Positions 45,099 to 54,456 of a DNA stretch of 64,000 nt are shown piece after piece. The first letter of the stretch is position 1; the number at the start of each line of letters is the position of its first letter. The notes under the pieces are model-generated. The model ran no database searches, was not told the origin of the DNA, and saw nothing but the letters and a program-made list of their open reading frames with translations. Position numbers and translations under genes: made by a program. Location: positions 248,001 through 312,000 of the forward strand of contig NZ_CP104209.1 in the NCBI RefSeq assembly GCF_025244765.1. The letters are read 5' to 3'. Source of the DNA: Empedobacter stercoris. Its GTDB lineage: Bacteria; Bacteroidota; Bacteroidia; Flavobacteriales; Weeksellaceae.

Positions 45099-47897
45099 TT
45101 AGAAATCAAATTTTAACCCCATTGTAAAACGTGGTTGATAATACTCAAGTTGTTTAGTTTGGTTTGATACGCCTTGGTAGTAACGTAATGGTTGATTGGT
45201 TAAATTATTTGCTTCTGCAAAAATTCGTAGGTTATTTGAAAATTTATAAGAAGCGTTTGCATCTATAAATAGTTGTTTGTCGTAATAACTATCTTCGAAA
45301 GCATTTCCTCCAATTTCGTCTAAATAAGCTGCCGTATAATTAAGAGAAACTCTTGCTGTAAATTTTTTATTCTCAAAAGATAATGATCCATTAAACATAT
45401 GTGGAGCTGTTTTTGGTAAATCAAGATCTTCTCTCAAATCACCGTCTTCATTTGTTATTCCTTTGGCTTTAGAATCGGTGTATGTATAATTTAAATACAC
45501 ACCAAGATGTTTGAAAAATTCTCCTGGAATAAAATCTAATTGACGCTGAAAAGCTATTTCGAAGCCATAAACATTTACATGATCTCCGTTGCGCGCTTGA
45601 GTCATTTTCCAATTTTCACCGGTAGGAATTGGATTAGCAATATCAGGAAATAATGCATTAAAATTACTGCTTGTAAATGTATTGTTTTTATATGTGTATA
45701 TAAAATCATTTAATTTTTTATAAAAGAATCCTCCCGAAACAATTCCAATATTTTCAAAATAATTTTCTAACATTAAATCGTAATTCATTGCATAAGTAGC
45801 TTTTAAATCAGGATTTCCTGCGTATAATTCAGAATCTTCTTTTAAAACGCTTACATATGGTGCTAAACTATAATAATTGGGACGAGCCAAACTCGTTGTA
45901 AATGCAGCTCTAAGAATAAAATCATTTGTGAATTTATGTTTCAAAGAAATACTTGGAAGTATGTTTGTATAATCATTTTTATGATTAATTTCTCCGATTA
46001 AATCTTCTTCATCTTGAACATAATTACCCGTATATTCGATAGACGTATTTTCTACTCGAACTCCAAGTATTACAGAAGTCATCGTAGATAAATCTTGATC
46101 CCAACGAATATATCCAGCCGAAATATTTTCTTTTGCTTTATAATTTGACGCTAAAAATTCAGACGGTTCTAAATTAGCATTAAATAATGATGGATTAGAA
46201 AGTGCTAAATTTCCTAAATTTTGATTCGAGTAAAAATAGCCAGCTTGATATTTTGAACCTGGGTTAAATTTAGAACTGCTCCAATCTACCGGATTTTGAG
46301 AATTTAAATTCCCCAAACCATCTATACTTTCGTATGAATAATAAATATTGTTTCGTTCTTTATTTTTTAAACGTAAACGCCCACCAAAACGTAAACGCCC
46401 TTTTTGGTTATCGATTACACTAAAAGGAACTCGGAAATTTAATTTCGCTCCAAATTCTTTTTCACTTGTATAATCATGTTGTTCAGACAAAGTTCCGACT
46501 TTGTATTTAGATAAATCTTCTGTAGATGTTGTAGAAACTAATGGATAGTTTGGATCGGATAAATCTTCTGTAAAACTAACGTTTTTTGCTCTGTAATCAG
46601 TATAACGCTCATTTGGTCTATCTTCGCTTGCTTTAGAAAAAGTTACCGCCCAATCCATATCAATTTTTGGAGATAACAAATGTTCTCCTTTTAAAGAAAT
46701 ATTATAAACTCTTTGATCTTCTAATCGTGCATTTTTATTGCGATTATTATTAATACCTCCTTTAGTCTCTCTTCTTATACTTCCTTTGTAATTGTTTGTT
46801 TTTTCGTCGTATTCTAAGTCTTTATATGTTACTCTATATCTGTTTTCTCTATCATCTCGCCAATTATAGATAGCAGATAAATCTATTCTATTGTTTTCAT
46901 TGAATTGATAATCAGAAGATAAAGAAATACTTCTTCTTACACGTTGAATATCATATTTTCGAATCTGAAATTCAGACAAATAAGTTTTATCGCCATCTTT
47001 TTCCCAAACTGCCTCAATATTATCTGAACCAAAATTCTGAACTTGGTAACTTGCAGAAGCAACAACCCCTAACTTTTTATCAAAAAATCTATTTCCATAT
47101 AAAAAAGCAGAATTGTATAATCCTTTTTCACGAATTGGAGCGTATCCTCCTGAAGCTGTAATAGAAATTCGCTCTTTATTTGGAACTGCACGTGTTATCA
47201 AATTCACAGCTCCACCAATTGCATCGGCATCCATGTCAGGCGTCAAAGTTTTATTTACTTCGATTGTAGATATCATTTCCGAAGGAATCAAATCCATTTG
47301 TACGTTACGGTTATCACCCTCTGCAGAAGGAATACGATCTCCGTTTAACATAACAGAATTTAATTCAGGTGAAAGACCTCTAATAATTATATTACGTGCT
47401 TCTCCTTGATCATTTTGCATCGTAATACCTGAAACACGTTTTAAAGCATCTCCAATATTAGAATCTGGAAAACGACCAACTTGATCAGAAGAAATAATAT
47501 TTGTAATATTTCCATTGTTTTTCTGTTGATTTAATGCTTTTGCTTGACCTTTCAAAAAATCACCGATTACGACAACTTCATTTAATTCTCTACTTTCAGC
47601 ATCTAAAGAGAAATTGATTACTGCAGTTTTATTTTCTGAAACTTCTATTTGTTTAGATATAGTTTCATAACCTAAATAATCAATATAAACAATGTATGTA
47701 CCCGGATTTAGGTTTAGGAATTGATAATTTCCATTTTGATCAGAAATTGTGTATTTGTTTGTGTTTTCAATTCGTAGCCTAGCTCCTGGTAGAGAAAATT
47801 GATCAGTAGCATCAATAATTTTTCCAGAAATCACACCATTTTGAGCCAAAACCATAGGTCCTAACACAAGTAATGTGAGTTTTAATAAATGTTTCAT
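45099..47897 (-). CDS. TonB-dependent receptor paired with phytase
   Basis: Outer-membrane receptor of 932 residues with a signal peptide (MKHLLKLTLLVLGPMVLAQ), a carboxypeptidase-regulatory-like domain (about 22-110), a plug domain (about 130-240, with VGRFPDSNIGDALKRVSGI) and a 22-strand barrel ending in a terminal Phe. It lacks the SusC signature, and no SusD gene is near. Cotranscription with the phytase gene suggests uptake of inositol phosphates or their products (inference). Confidence 0.93.
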   Translation of the reverse strand: MKHLLKLTLLVLGPMVLAQNGVISGKIIDATDQFSLPGARLRIENTNKYTISDQNGNYQFLNLNPGTYIVYIDYLGYETISKQIEVSENKTAVINFSLDAESRELNEVVVIGDFLKGQAKALNQQKNNGNITNIISSDQVGRFPDSNIGDALKRVSGITMQNDQGEARNIIIRGLSPELNSVMLNGDRIPSAEGDNRNVQMDLIPSEMISTIEVNKTLTPDMDADAIGGAVNLITRAVPNKERISITASGGYAPIREKGLYNSAFLYGNRFFDKKLGVVASASYQVQNFGSDNIEAVWEKDGDKTYLSEFQIRKYDIQRVRRSISLSSDYQFNENNRIDLSAIYNWRDDRENRYRVTYKDLEYDEKTNNYKGSIRRETKGGINNNRNKNARLEDQRVYNISLKGEHLLSPKIDMDWAVTFSKASEDRPNERYTDYRAKNVSFTEDLSDPNYPLVSTTSTEDLSKYKVGTLSEQHDYTSEKEFGAKLNFRVPFSVIDNQKGRLRFGGRLRLKNKERNNIYYSYESIDGLGNLNSQNPVDWSSSKFNPGSKYQAGYFYSNQNLGNLALSNPSLFNANLEPSEFLASNYKAKENISAGYIRWDQDLSTMTSVILGVRVENTSIEYTGNYVQDEEDLIGEINHKNDYTNILPSISLKHKFTNDFILRAAFTTSLARPNYYSLAPYVSVLKEDSELYAGNPDLKATYAMNYDLMLENYFENIGIVSGGFFYKKLNDFIYTYKNNTFTSSNFNALFPDIANPIPTGENWKMTQARNGDHVNVYGFEIAFQRQLDFIPGEFFKHLGVYLNYTYTDSKAKGITNEDGDLREDLDLPKTAPHMFNGSLSFENKKFTARVSLNYTAAYLDEIGGNAFEDSYYDKQLFIDANASYKFSNNLRIFAEANNLTNQPLRYYQGVSNQTKQLEYYQPRFTMGLKFDF

Positions 47898-48089
47898 GGT
47901 TCAATAATTTCAACAAAAGTACATTTGCAATATATCCTAATTGTTAAATCATCATTATGAAATATTTAACATTTCAGAAATAGTTTTTTAATGATTGATC
48001 TAAATTATTCAATCTTTTATTTTAGAAAAATAGTGCGTAATTCGACATATAATGTACTTTTTTACTAATTATAGCTGGTTTCAAATGGT

Positions 48090-48097
48090 TACTTTTG
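48090..48097 (+). promoter_or_regulatory. Predicted -7 promoter box of the sulP gene
   Basis: TACTTTTG fits TAnnTTTG, 21 bp before the start codon. The -33 element is not evident. Confidence 0.4.
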
Positions 48098-48118
48098 TAT
48101 CGATTATAATTAAACAAA

Positions 48119-49648
48119 ATGTCTTTTTCTAGCTTTATCAATACCAATCAAAAACTTAATATAAAAAATGAAATTTTAGCAGGGTTAACTGTTGCGATGA
48201 CAATGATTCCTGAGTCGCTTTCGTTTGCAATTTTAGCAGGTTTATCTCCATTAATCGGATTGTATGGAGCATTTATAATGGGAATTGTAACGGCAATTTT
48301 TGGTGGTCGACCAGCTATGGTTTCAGGAGGAGCAGGAGCGACGGTTATTACACTAATTGCCTTAAATGCGACTTATGGTGAACAATATATTTTTGCAGCA
48401 GTAACATTGGCAGGTGTTTTTCAACTAATAGTGGGTATTTTTAAACTTGGAAGATTTGTTCGTTTAATTCATCAACCTGTTATGTATGGTTTTCTAAACG
48501 GTTTGGCAATCGTGATCTTTATGTCACAAATCGAACAATTCAAATCAACATCAGAAGGGGTTACGCATTGGTTATCAGGCACATCTCTTTATATAATGTT
48601 AGGATTAACGTTTATCACCATTTTAATTGTTTACTTTTTTCCGAAAATAACTAAAGTAATTCCTGCTTCATTGGTTGCAATTCTGATCACTTTTTTGTTG
48701 GTTTTAGGTTTTCAAATTGATACTAAAACGGTAGGTGATATAGCAACCATCAAAGGAGAATTACCTGTTTTTCATATTCCAAGTGTTCCATTAACTTTAG
48801 AAACCTTTAAGATTATTTTACCGTATTCGATTATTATGGGATCGGTAGGATTGATAGAAACTTTACTTACACTAACGTTAGTTGATGAGGTGACAGAAAG
48901 CAAAGGGAACTCGAATAAAGAATGCATGGCGCAAGGTGTTGCTAATATGACCAATGGATTTTTTGGAGGGATGGGGGGATGCGCAATGATTGCACAAACT
49001 TTTGTCAATCTTGATGCAGGTTCACGATCTCGACTTGGTCCAGCAATAGGAGCAATAACAATCTTGGTTATTATTTTGGTTGGAGCGCCAATTATAGAAA
49101 AAATTCCGATGGCAGCTTTAGTTGGCGTGATGATGATGGTAGCAATTTCAACATTTAAATGGGGATTTTTTAAATTAATTACAAAAATGCCTAAATCAGA
49201 TATTTTTGTAAGTGTTTTAGTTGCACTTATAACTGTTGTTCTTCATAATCTTGCTTTAGCTGTTTTTGTTGGAGTCATTGTTTCTGCTTTGGTTTTTGCT
49301 TGGGATAATGCGAAACGAATAAGAGCCAGAAAATCTATCGATGACAATGGTCGTAAAATTTATGAAATATATGGTCCACTTTTCTTTGGTTCTGCATCTA
49401 CTTTTTTAGATAAATTTGATATCATAAATGATCCAAATGAAATTATTATTGATTTGAAAGAGAGTAGGATAGTGGATATGAGTGCAATAAATGCTTTAAA
49501 TACAATTACTTTTAAATATACACAACAAAATAAAAAAGTTATTTTGCGTCATTTAAGCAAAGATTCTATATTACTATTAGATCAAGCAAAAGGTGTTATA
49601 GAAGTCAATATTGAAGAAGATCCTACTTATAATGTAATGCCAAAATAA
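48119..49648 (+). CDS. SulP-family inorganic anion transporter
   Basis: A 509-residue SLC26/SulP transporter for sulfate, bicarbonate or similar anions. The membrane part has the signature MIPESLSFAILAGLSPLIGL and the typical GGRPAMVSGGAGATVI segment. A cytoplasmic STAS domain occupies about 418-505 (LDKFDIINDPNEIIIDLKES, VDMSAINALN). Single gene ending in a shared hairpin terminator. Sodium-bicarbonate BicA-like activity is possible; sequence alone does not decide. Confidence 0.94.
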   Translation: MSFSSFINTNQKLNIKNEILAGLTVAMTMIPESLSFAILAGLSPLIGLYGAFIMGIVTAIFGGRPAMVSGGAGATVITLIALNATYGEQYIFAAVTLAGVFQLIVGIFKLGRFVRLIHQPVMYGFLNGLAIVIFMSQIEQFKSTSEGVTHWLSGTSLYIMLGLTFITILIVYFFPKITKVIPASLVAILITFLLVLGFQIDTKTVGDIATIKGELPVFHIPSVPLTLETFKIILPYSIIMGSVGLIETLLTLTLVDEVTESKGNSNKECMAQGVANMTNGFFGGMGGCAMIAQTFVNLDAGSRSRLGPAIGAITILVIILVGAPIIEKIPMAALVGVMMMVAISTFKWGFFKLITKMPKSDIFVSVLVALITVVLHNLALAVFVGVIVSALVFAWDNAKRIRARKSIDDNGRKIYEIYGPLFFGSASTFLDKFDIINDPNEIIIDLKESRIVDMSAINALNTITFKYTQQNKKVILRHLSKDSILLLDQAKGVIEVNIEEDPTYNVMPK

Positions 49649-49652
49649 ATAA

Positions 49653-49680
49653 AAAAAACAGCTTTGTAAAGCTGTTTTTT
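49653..49680. terminator. Bidirectional terminator
   Basis: AAAAAACAGCTTT/AAAGCTGTTTTTT with a very small loop, between the convergent sulP and DinB genes. Confidence 0.9.
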
Positions 49681-50172
49681 TTATAAATATCGTTCGTTGA
49701 TCACATTCATATGATGAATAGAATGACCAGCCATTACAAAACCAATTTTTTCGACAGAAAATTCTCGATCACCAACTTTTCCAATTCTATTTAGGGTTTC
49801 ATCGTCAAAAGATTTGAATTGAAAATACGTAGCTTTCATCAAATTCGTCCATTCTTTGATCAATTCTTCTGGTTTTCGACTTTTTGCGTTAGAAGTCAAA
49901 ACGTAGGCATTTTCATCAAAAAAATTTAATGTCTGAGCATCTTCTCTCGCAATATGCTGAGCACGATATGAAAAAATACGTTCACAATCAATGCAATGTT
50001 GTATCATTTCCTTTATTGTCCATTTTTCCTCAGCATAAGCATAATCCCACTTATTTAATTCGGTAACAATTGTTAAGGTTTTTTTGATATCAGCAATACG
50101 GGTTTGTAAGGCATCTACAACCTCAATTCCGTCATAGATATTAATATAATTGTCATGGTTTATTGTATTCAT
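49681..50172 (-). CDS. DinB-family protein
   Basis: A 163-residue protein of the DinB/YfiT four-helix-bundle fold. The metal-binding histidine positions are visible in MIQHCIDCERIF (about 57-68) and AGHSIHHMNVI (about 148-158). The family comprises thiol-dependent transferases and hydrolases that are often stress-linked; it is not the DNA polymerase IV gene. Specific substrate unknown. Confidence 0.9.
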   Translation of the reverse strand: MNTINHDNYINIYDGIEVVDALQTRIADIKKTLTIVTELNKWDYAYAEEKWTIKEMIQHCIDCERIFSYRAQHIAREDAQTLNFFDENAYVLTSNAKSRKPEELIKEWTNLMKATYFQFKSFDDETLNRIGKVGDREFSVEKIGFVMAGHSIHHMNVINERYL

Positions 50173-50344
50173 TTTTTTGTAATTTTTTACAATTTAAGCA
50201 TTATTAAAATGACTTATTTTAAGTATTTGTTAAAATTTATGCTACATTTTTTTGAAATTAATTTTAAATCTAATAAAAAAATAAGATTCTTATAGATATT
50301 TAAAATCTTGCATTTGATAAGTTTCTTTTCCGAAAAAACGTTGC

Positions 50345-50352
50345 TATGTTTG
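50345..50352 (+). promoter_or_regulatory. Predicted -7 promoter box of the acyl-CoA ligase gene
   Basis: TATGTTTG fits TAnnTTTG, 37 bp before the start codon. The nearest TTTG upstream (50313-50316) is too far for a standard -33 element. Confidence 0.4.
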
Positions 50353-50389
50353 AGAGTAAAGTAATTTTTAAAATAAAGAATATAAATAG

Positions 50390-52030
50390 ATGATAGCGAA
50401 CTTATCATACTCAAGCGGTGCTTCTAAATATCCTCTATTGGGAGAAACAATTGGAGAAAATTTACGCAATACTGTCGCAAAATATCCTCAGCAAGAGGCA
50501 TTGGTTTGCGTTGATCAAAATTACCGTGCGACCTATACAGAGTTTTATTCTCAAACAGAACAAATTGCAAAATCATTGATTGCAATTGGTTTAGAAAAAG
50601 GAGATCGAGTAGGAATTTGGGCGCCTAATCGTGCGGAATGGACATTATTGCAATATGCAACTGCTCGTGTCGGAATGATTCTCGTTAACCTTAATCCTGC
50701 ATACAGAGAAAATGAACTTGAATTTGTTTTAAATCAAGCCGAAATTTCAGCTGTTTTTGCAGCTTTAAGTTTCAAATCAAGTCAATATAAAATCATGTTG
50801 AACAATGTGAAGCAAAATGCTAAAATGTTAGAACATATTATCATTTTTGAAGAAAATTGGAATGATTTTTTAGAACAAGGTGAAGAAATATCAACATCCG
50901 AAATTCATCAAATCGAACAATCCGTACAGTTTGATGATGCAGTTAATATTCAGTATACTTCTGGGACAACAGGTTTTCCGAAAGGTGTTACTCTAACACA
51001 TCATAATTTATTGAATAATGGTTTCTTTATTGGAATACGATTAAATTATACACATTTAGATCGTGTATGTATACCAGTTCCTTTTTATCATTGTTTTGGA
51101 ATGGTTATCGGAAATATGGCTTGTACTTCTCATGGTGCTTGTATGGTCATCCCATCTGAAAGTTTTGATCCAGAAAAAACGCTAAATGCTGTAGAAATAG
51201 AGAAATGTACTTCTCTTTATGGAGTTCCTACGATGTTTATAGCGGAATTGGAATTGCCAAATTTTGATCGTTTTGATTTATCTTCTTTAAGAACTGGCGT
51301 AATGGCAGGATCGCCTTGTCCAATAGAAATCATGAAGAAAGTTCAATCTAAAATGAATATGAAAGAAGTATCAATTTGTTATGGAATGACGGAAACTTCT
51401 CCTGTTTCGACCCAAACAATTATCGGTACTCCTTTAGAAAAACAAGTTTCAACGGTTGGTACAGTTCAAGACCATTTAGAAATTAAAATTATTGATCCGC
51501 AAACAGGTGAAATATTACCACGTGGCATTGCTGGTGAATTTTGCACTAGAGGTTATTCAGTTATGCAAAAATATTGGAATAATCCAGAAGCAACAGCTCA
51601 AGTGATAGATGAAAATAACTGGTTGCATACCGGAGATTTAGCGACGATGGATGTCGATGGTTATATTAATATTACAGGAAGAATTAAAGATATTATTATT
51701 AGAGGTGGTGAAAATATTTCACCTAAGGAGATCGAAGACTTTTTGTATGAACACGAAGCAATTTCGGATGTTCAAATTATTGGAGTTCCAAGTATTAAAT
51801 ATGGTGAAGAAGTGATGGCATGGGTAAAAGTGAAAGAAGGTATAACAGTAACAGAAGATGAACTAAAAGAATACTGTTTATCAATTGCACATTTTAAACG
51901 TCCAAAATTTTGGAAATTTGTAACTGAATTTCCAATGACAATATCTGGTAAAATCAGAAAAATAGAAATGCGTGAAGTCTCAATTCGAGAATTAAACTTA
52001 GAAACCGCTCAAAAAGTAAAAACATCTTAA
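50390..52030 (+). CDS. Acyl-CoA synthetase (AMP-binding, ACSF2-like)
   Basis: Adenylate-forming enzyme of 546 residues that would activate a fatty acid to its CoA thioester. The P-loop YTSGTTGFPKGVTLTHHN lies at about 188-205, followed by YGMTETSPVSTQ, the LHTGDLATMDVDGY hinge region and the C-terminal catalytic Lys in TISGKIRK. The overall layout matches medium-chain acyl-CoA ligases of the ACSF2/YngI type, without a peptidyl-carrier domain. Single gene. Confidence 0.92.
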   Translation: MIANLSYSSGASKYPLLGETIGENLRNTVAKYPQQEALVCVDQNYRATYTEFYSQTEQIAKSLIAIGLEKGDRVGIWAPNRAEWTLLQYATARVGMILVNLNPAYRENELEFVLNQAEISAVFAALSFKSSQYKIMLNNVKQNAKMLEHIIIFEENWNDFLEQGEEISTSEIHQIEQSVQFDDAVNIQYTSGTTGFPKGVTLTHHNLLNNGFFIGIRLNYTHLDRVCIPVPFYHCFGMVIGNMACTSHGACMVIPSESFDPEKTLNAVEIEKCTSLYGVPTMFIAELELPNFDRFDLSSLRTGVMAGSPCPIEIMKKVQSKMNMKEVSICYGMTETSPVSTQTIIGTPLEKQVSTVGTVQDHLEIKIIDPQTGEILPRGIAGEFCTRGYSVMQKYWNNPEATAQVIDENNWLHTGDLATMDVDGYINITGRIKDIIIRGGENISPKEIEDFLYEHEAISDVQIIGVPSIKYGEEVMAWVKVKEGITVTEDELKEYCLSIAHFKRPKFWKFVTEFPMTISGKIRKIEMREVSIRELNLETAQKVKTS

Positions 52031-52053
52031 AAATCATTAAAAAGAAATAAAAG

Positions 52054-52092
52054 TAGACTCAAGAATAATAATTTCAGTTATCTTTGAGTCTA
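52054..52092 (+). terminator. Possible terminator of the acyl-CoA ligase gene
   Basis: TAGACTCAA/TTGAGTCTA pair over a long 21-nt loop, followed by a weak T-rich stretch. It lies between two same-strand genes. Confidence 0.45.
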
Positions 52093-52125
52093 TTTAATTT
52101 TGTATAAAAATAAACGATATTAACG

Positions 52126-53295
52126 ATGTCAAATATCTTATTAATCGAGGATGAACAGGCTATCCGAAATGTTTTGAAAAGTATCCTAATGGACGAAAAT
52201 CCGAAATGGAAAGTTGATGAAGCAGAAAACGGAGTGGTTGGAATTGAAAAAATAAAAGAAAAAGAGTACGACTTAATTATAAGTGATATTAAAATGCCAT
52301 TGAAAGATGGGATGGAGGTTCTTTCGGAAGCTATGGAATACAATCCTGATTTAACAATGGTAATGATCACTGGACATGGTGACGTGGATTTGGCTGTAGA
52401 CGCAATAAAGAAAGGTGCCTATGATTTTATATCAAAACCACCAGATTTAAATAAATTATTAACCACTGTTCGCAATGCCTTAGATCGTAAATCGTTATTG
52501 TCTACGAACAAAGAATTAAAGAAAGAAAATAAAGCATTAAAGAAAAAAGTAGCAAAAAAATATGAAATGATTGGTGAAGCTCCAGCAATTGCTGAAGTAA
52601 AACAAATTATTGATAAAGTAGCTGCTACAGATGCTCGTGTGCTTATTCTTGGACCAAATGGAACAGGAAAAGAATTAGTTGCTCATCATTTACATGAAAA
52701 AAGTGACCGTAGTGTTAAACCTTTAGTTGAAGTGAATTGTGCTGCGATTCCTGCAGAATTAATAGAAAGCGAATTATTTGGACATGTAAAAGGTTCGTTT
52801 ACAGGTGCTGTTAAAGATAAACAAGGAAAATTTGAATTAGCAAACGAAGGTACAATTTTCTTAGATGAAATAGGGGATATGAGTCTTTCTGCACAGGCCA
52901 AAGTTTTGCGAGCGTTGCAAGAAGGAAAGGTTTCACCAGTTGGTTCTGAAAAGGAAATTAATGTAAATGTTCGTGTAATTGCAGCAACGAATAAAGACTT
53001 ACGTAAAGAGATTGAAGAAGGTCGCTTTCGCGAAGATTTATACCATCGTTTGGCTGTTATTATTATTAATGTTCCTGCTCTTAATGACCGCAAGGATGAT
53101 ATCCCATTATTGGTAGAACATTTTATAACAGACACAACAAGTCAAAAATCTTTTGATAAATCGGCTTACGATGCTTTAAAAGAATTGGATTGGACAGGAA
53201 ACATACGCGAGTTGAGAAATGTTGTTGAACGATTATTAATTCTCGGAGATGATCCAATTTCAAGAAAAGATGTTGAACAATTTGTGAAAAAATAA
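52126..53295 (+). CDS. Sigma-54-dependent response regulator (NtrC-type, no C-terminal HTH)
   Basis: A 389-residue regulator. The receiver domain has phosphoacceptor Asp54 (ISDIKMPLKDGM). The AAA+ domain has Walker A GPNGTGKE (about 174), the sigma-54 contact loop as GSFTGA (about 223), Walker B GTIFLDEIGD and the R-finger region NIRELRNVVERL. The protein ends soon after (KDVEQFVKK), so the Fis-type DNA-binding domain is absent. Such short forms occur in Bacteroidota and may act from solution or through partners. No sensor kinase lies next to it; two lipoprotein genes follow directly. Confidence 0.93.
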   Translation: MSNILLIEDEQAIRNVLKSILMDENPKWKVDEAENGVVGIEKIKEKEYDLIISDIKMPLKDGMEVLSEAMEYNPDLTMVMITGHGDVDLAVDAIKKGAYDFISKPPDLNKLLTTVRNALDRKSLLSTNKELKKENKALKKKVAKKYEMIGEAPAIAEVKQIIDKVAATDARVLILGPNGTGKELVAHHLHEKSDRSVKPLVEVNCAAIPAELIESELFGHVKGSFTGAVKDKQGKFELANEGTIFLDEIGDMSLSAQAKVLRALQEGKVSPVGSEKEINVNVRVIAATNKDLRKEIEEGRFREDLYHRLAVIIINVPALNDRKDDIPLLVEHFITDTTSQKSFDKSAYDALKELDWTGNIRELRNVVERLLILGDDPISRKDVEQFVKK

Positions 53296-53304
53296 ACTGT
53301 TTTC

Positions 53305-53733
53305 ATGACAAGAAATGTTATTTTTCTAATAGCTTTTATTTTTTTGATGTTTTCGTGTAAGAATGAAAAAACAGAAATAGACAAAAGTTCTGATGGTTTG
53401 TCGCATGAAGACGTATTGTCATTAGAAAAAAGTTCTGTCTTTACGAATGAAACGCTTGTTTACAAAGGAATTTTTGAAGGGAATTACTATGGTGATAAAA
53501 TCATCTTGAAATTGACTGAAAAATCATTTTTAGTAGAGTACAAAGGTCAATCGTTTGAAGGAGAATTGTTTAAAAAAGATGATGGTTCTTTAATAGAACT
53601 CGCGCCTAAAAAGAAAAAATTACCTTTTCAGTTTTTACGTTGGTCAGATAATTCAGAAATCATGATTCTAAATGAAGATGGAATGGCAGACGATAATGGC
53701 GAAAATTATTTAACTAGAATTTCAGAAAAATGA
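53305..53733 (+). CDS. Lipoprotein, distantly NlpE-like
   Basis: A 142-residue protein with a lipobox (FSC, Cys18). The domain after the acidic linker (LVYKGIFEGNYYGDKIILKL) recalls the Y-x-G-x-x...L-x-L pattern of the NlpE N-terminal beta-barrel, though the metal-site Cys pair is absent. NlpE proteins signal envelope stress. It is 9 bp downstream of the sigma-54 regulator and overlaps the next gene by 4 bp, so it is part of that operon. Family assignment is tentative. Confidence 0.72.
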   Translation: MTRNVIFLIAFIFLMFSCKNEKTEIDKSSDGLSHEDVLSLEKSSVFTNETLVYKGIFEGNYYGDKIILKLTEKSFLVEYKGQSFEGELFKKDDGSLIELAPKKKKLPFQFLRWSDNSEIMILNEDGMADDNGENYLTRISEK

Positions 53734-54245
53734 AAATAATATTTACGTGGATTTTCAGTGTTTTAATATTAACTAATTTGGTGAGTTGTAATTCAAATTC
53801 ATCAAATAAAAATGATGAATTAGGAAAACGATTTTTCGAAAATTACTCTACTCGTGCCGATTATAAAAAAATGTTGTCTTTTTATAATGATAGTTTGGTA
53901 TACGAAAATGTAGCCCAATATTCGGGTGCTTCAACAATTGATCCTCGTTATCTTTTGAATGAAATTGTGCGTTGGAATGATACGACTATGCAGTATGAGA
54001 ACAACCAATTGTTGGAAGTAAAAGATTTATTTTCAAATGATTCGATGATTATTGCCAATGGAGAATTTTCTGCTTACACCTATAATGGAATGAATTTTCC
54101 TTCGATGAAGTTTACCACTTTTTTATATTTGGATGAAAATTCAAAAATAAAAAAACAAGTAGATTGGTTCAATTATCCAATCGAAGATATTATTGAGTTG
54201 TATCAATTGCAACAAAGTCAACAAAAAATAAAATTAGATCAATAA
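53730..54245 (+). CDS. Lipoprotein with NTF2/SnoaL-like domain
   Basis: A 171-residue lipoprotein (lipobox LVSC, Cys20). The mature part (GKRFFENYSTRADYKKMLSF, then FSNDSMIIANGEFSAYTYNG and FTTFLYLDENSKIKKQVDWF) follows the pattern of NTF2/SnoaL-like cone-shaped domains, which often bind small ligands. No catalytic motif is evident. The ATGA overlap with the preceding lipoprotein gene indicates translational coupling; a terminator follows. Confidence 0.75.
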   Translation: MKIIFTWIFSVLILTNLVSCNSNSSNKNDELGKRFFENYSTRADYKKMLSFYNDSLVYENVAQYSGASTIDPRYLLNEIVRWNDTTMQYENNQLLEVKDLFSNDSMIIANGEFSAYTYNGMNFPSMKFTTFLYLDENSKIKKQVDWFNYPIEDIIELYQLQQSQQKIKLDQ

Positions 54246-54256
54246 TAATCAAATAA

Positions 54257-54284
54257 AAATCCAGTTAACGATTTAACTGGATTT
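54257..54284 (+). terminator. Intrinsic terminator of the regulator/lipoprotein operon
   Basis: A 12-bp perfect stem (AAATCCAGTTAA/TTAACTGGATTT) with a 4-nt loop and T-run. Confidence 0.9.
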
Positions 54285-54402
54285 TTTCTTCAAGATTTAT
54301 AAAATATATTAGCTAAAAAACGCCATAGAACAAACCATTAAAGCTGTTATTCCTGAATAGAAAAGCCCAAAGTATAATACGATTTAAACAATTTTTATTA
54401 AA

Positions 54403-54434
54403 AAAAATACCTCTCATAATCGAGAGGTATTTTT
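54403..54434 (-). terminator. Intrinsic terminator of the first subtilase gene
   Basis: A 13-bp perfect stem (AAAAATACCTCTC/GAGAGGTATTTTT) with a 6-nt loop; a T-run follows on the minus strand. Confidence 0.9.
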
Positions 54435-54456
54435 GTATTATACGTTTTATGAAAAA

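Noticed and set aside
52686-53135. 149-codon minus-strand frame within the sigma-54 regulator
   Set aside because: Antisense shadow of the conserved AAA+ domain.
54300-54390. Minus-strand hydrophobic peptide (reads LYFGLFYSGITALMVCSMAF)
   Set aside because: It looks like a small membrane protein end, but there is no usable start codon in frame after an upstream stop; it could be a remnant.
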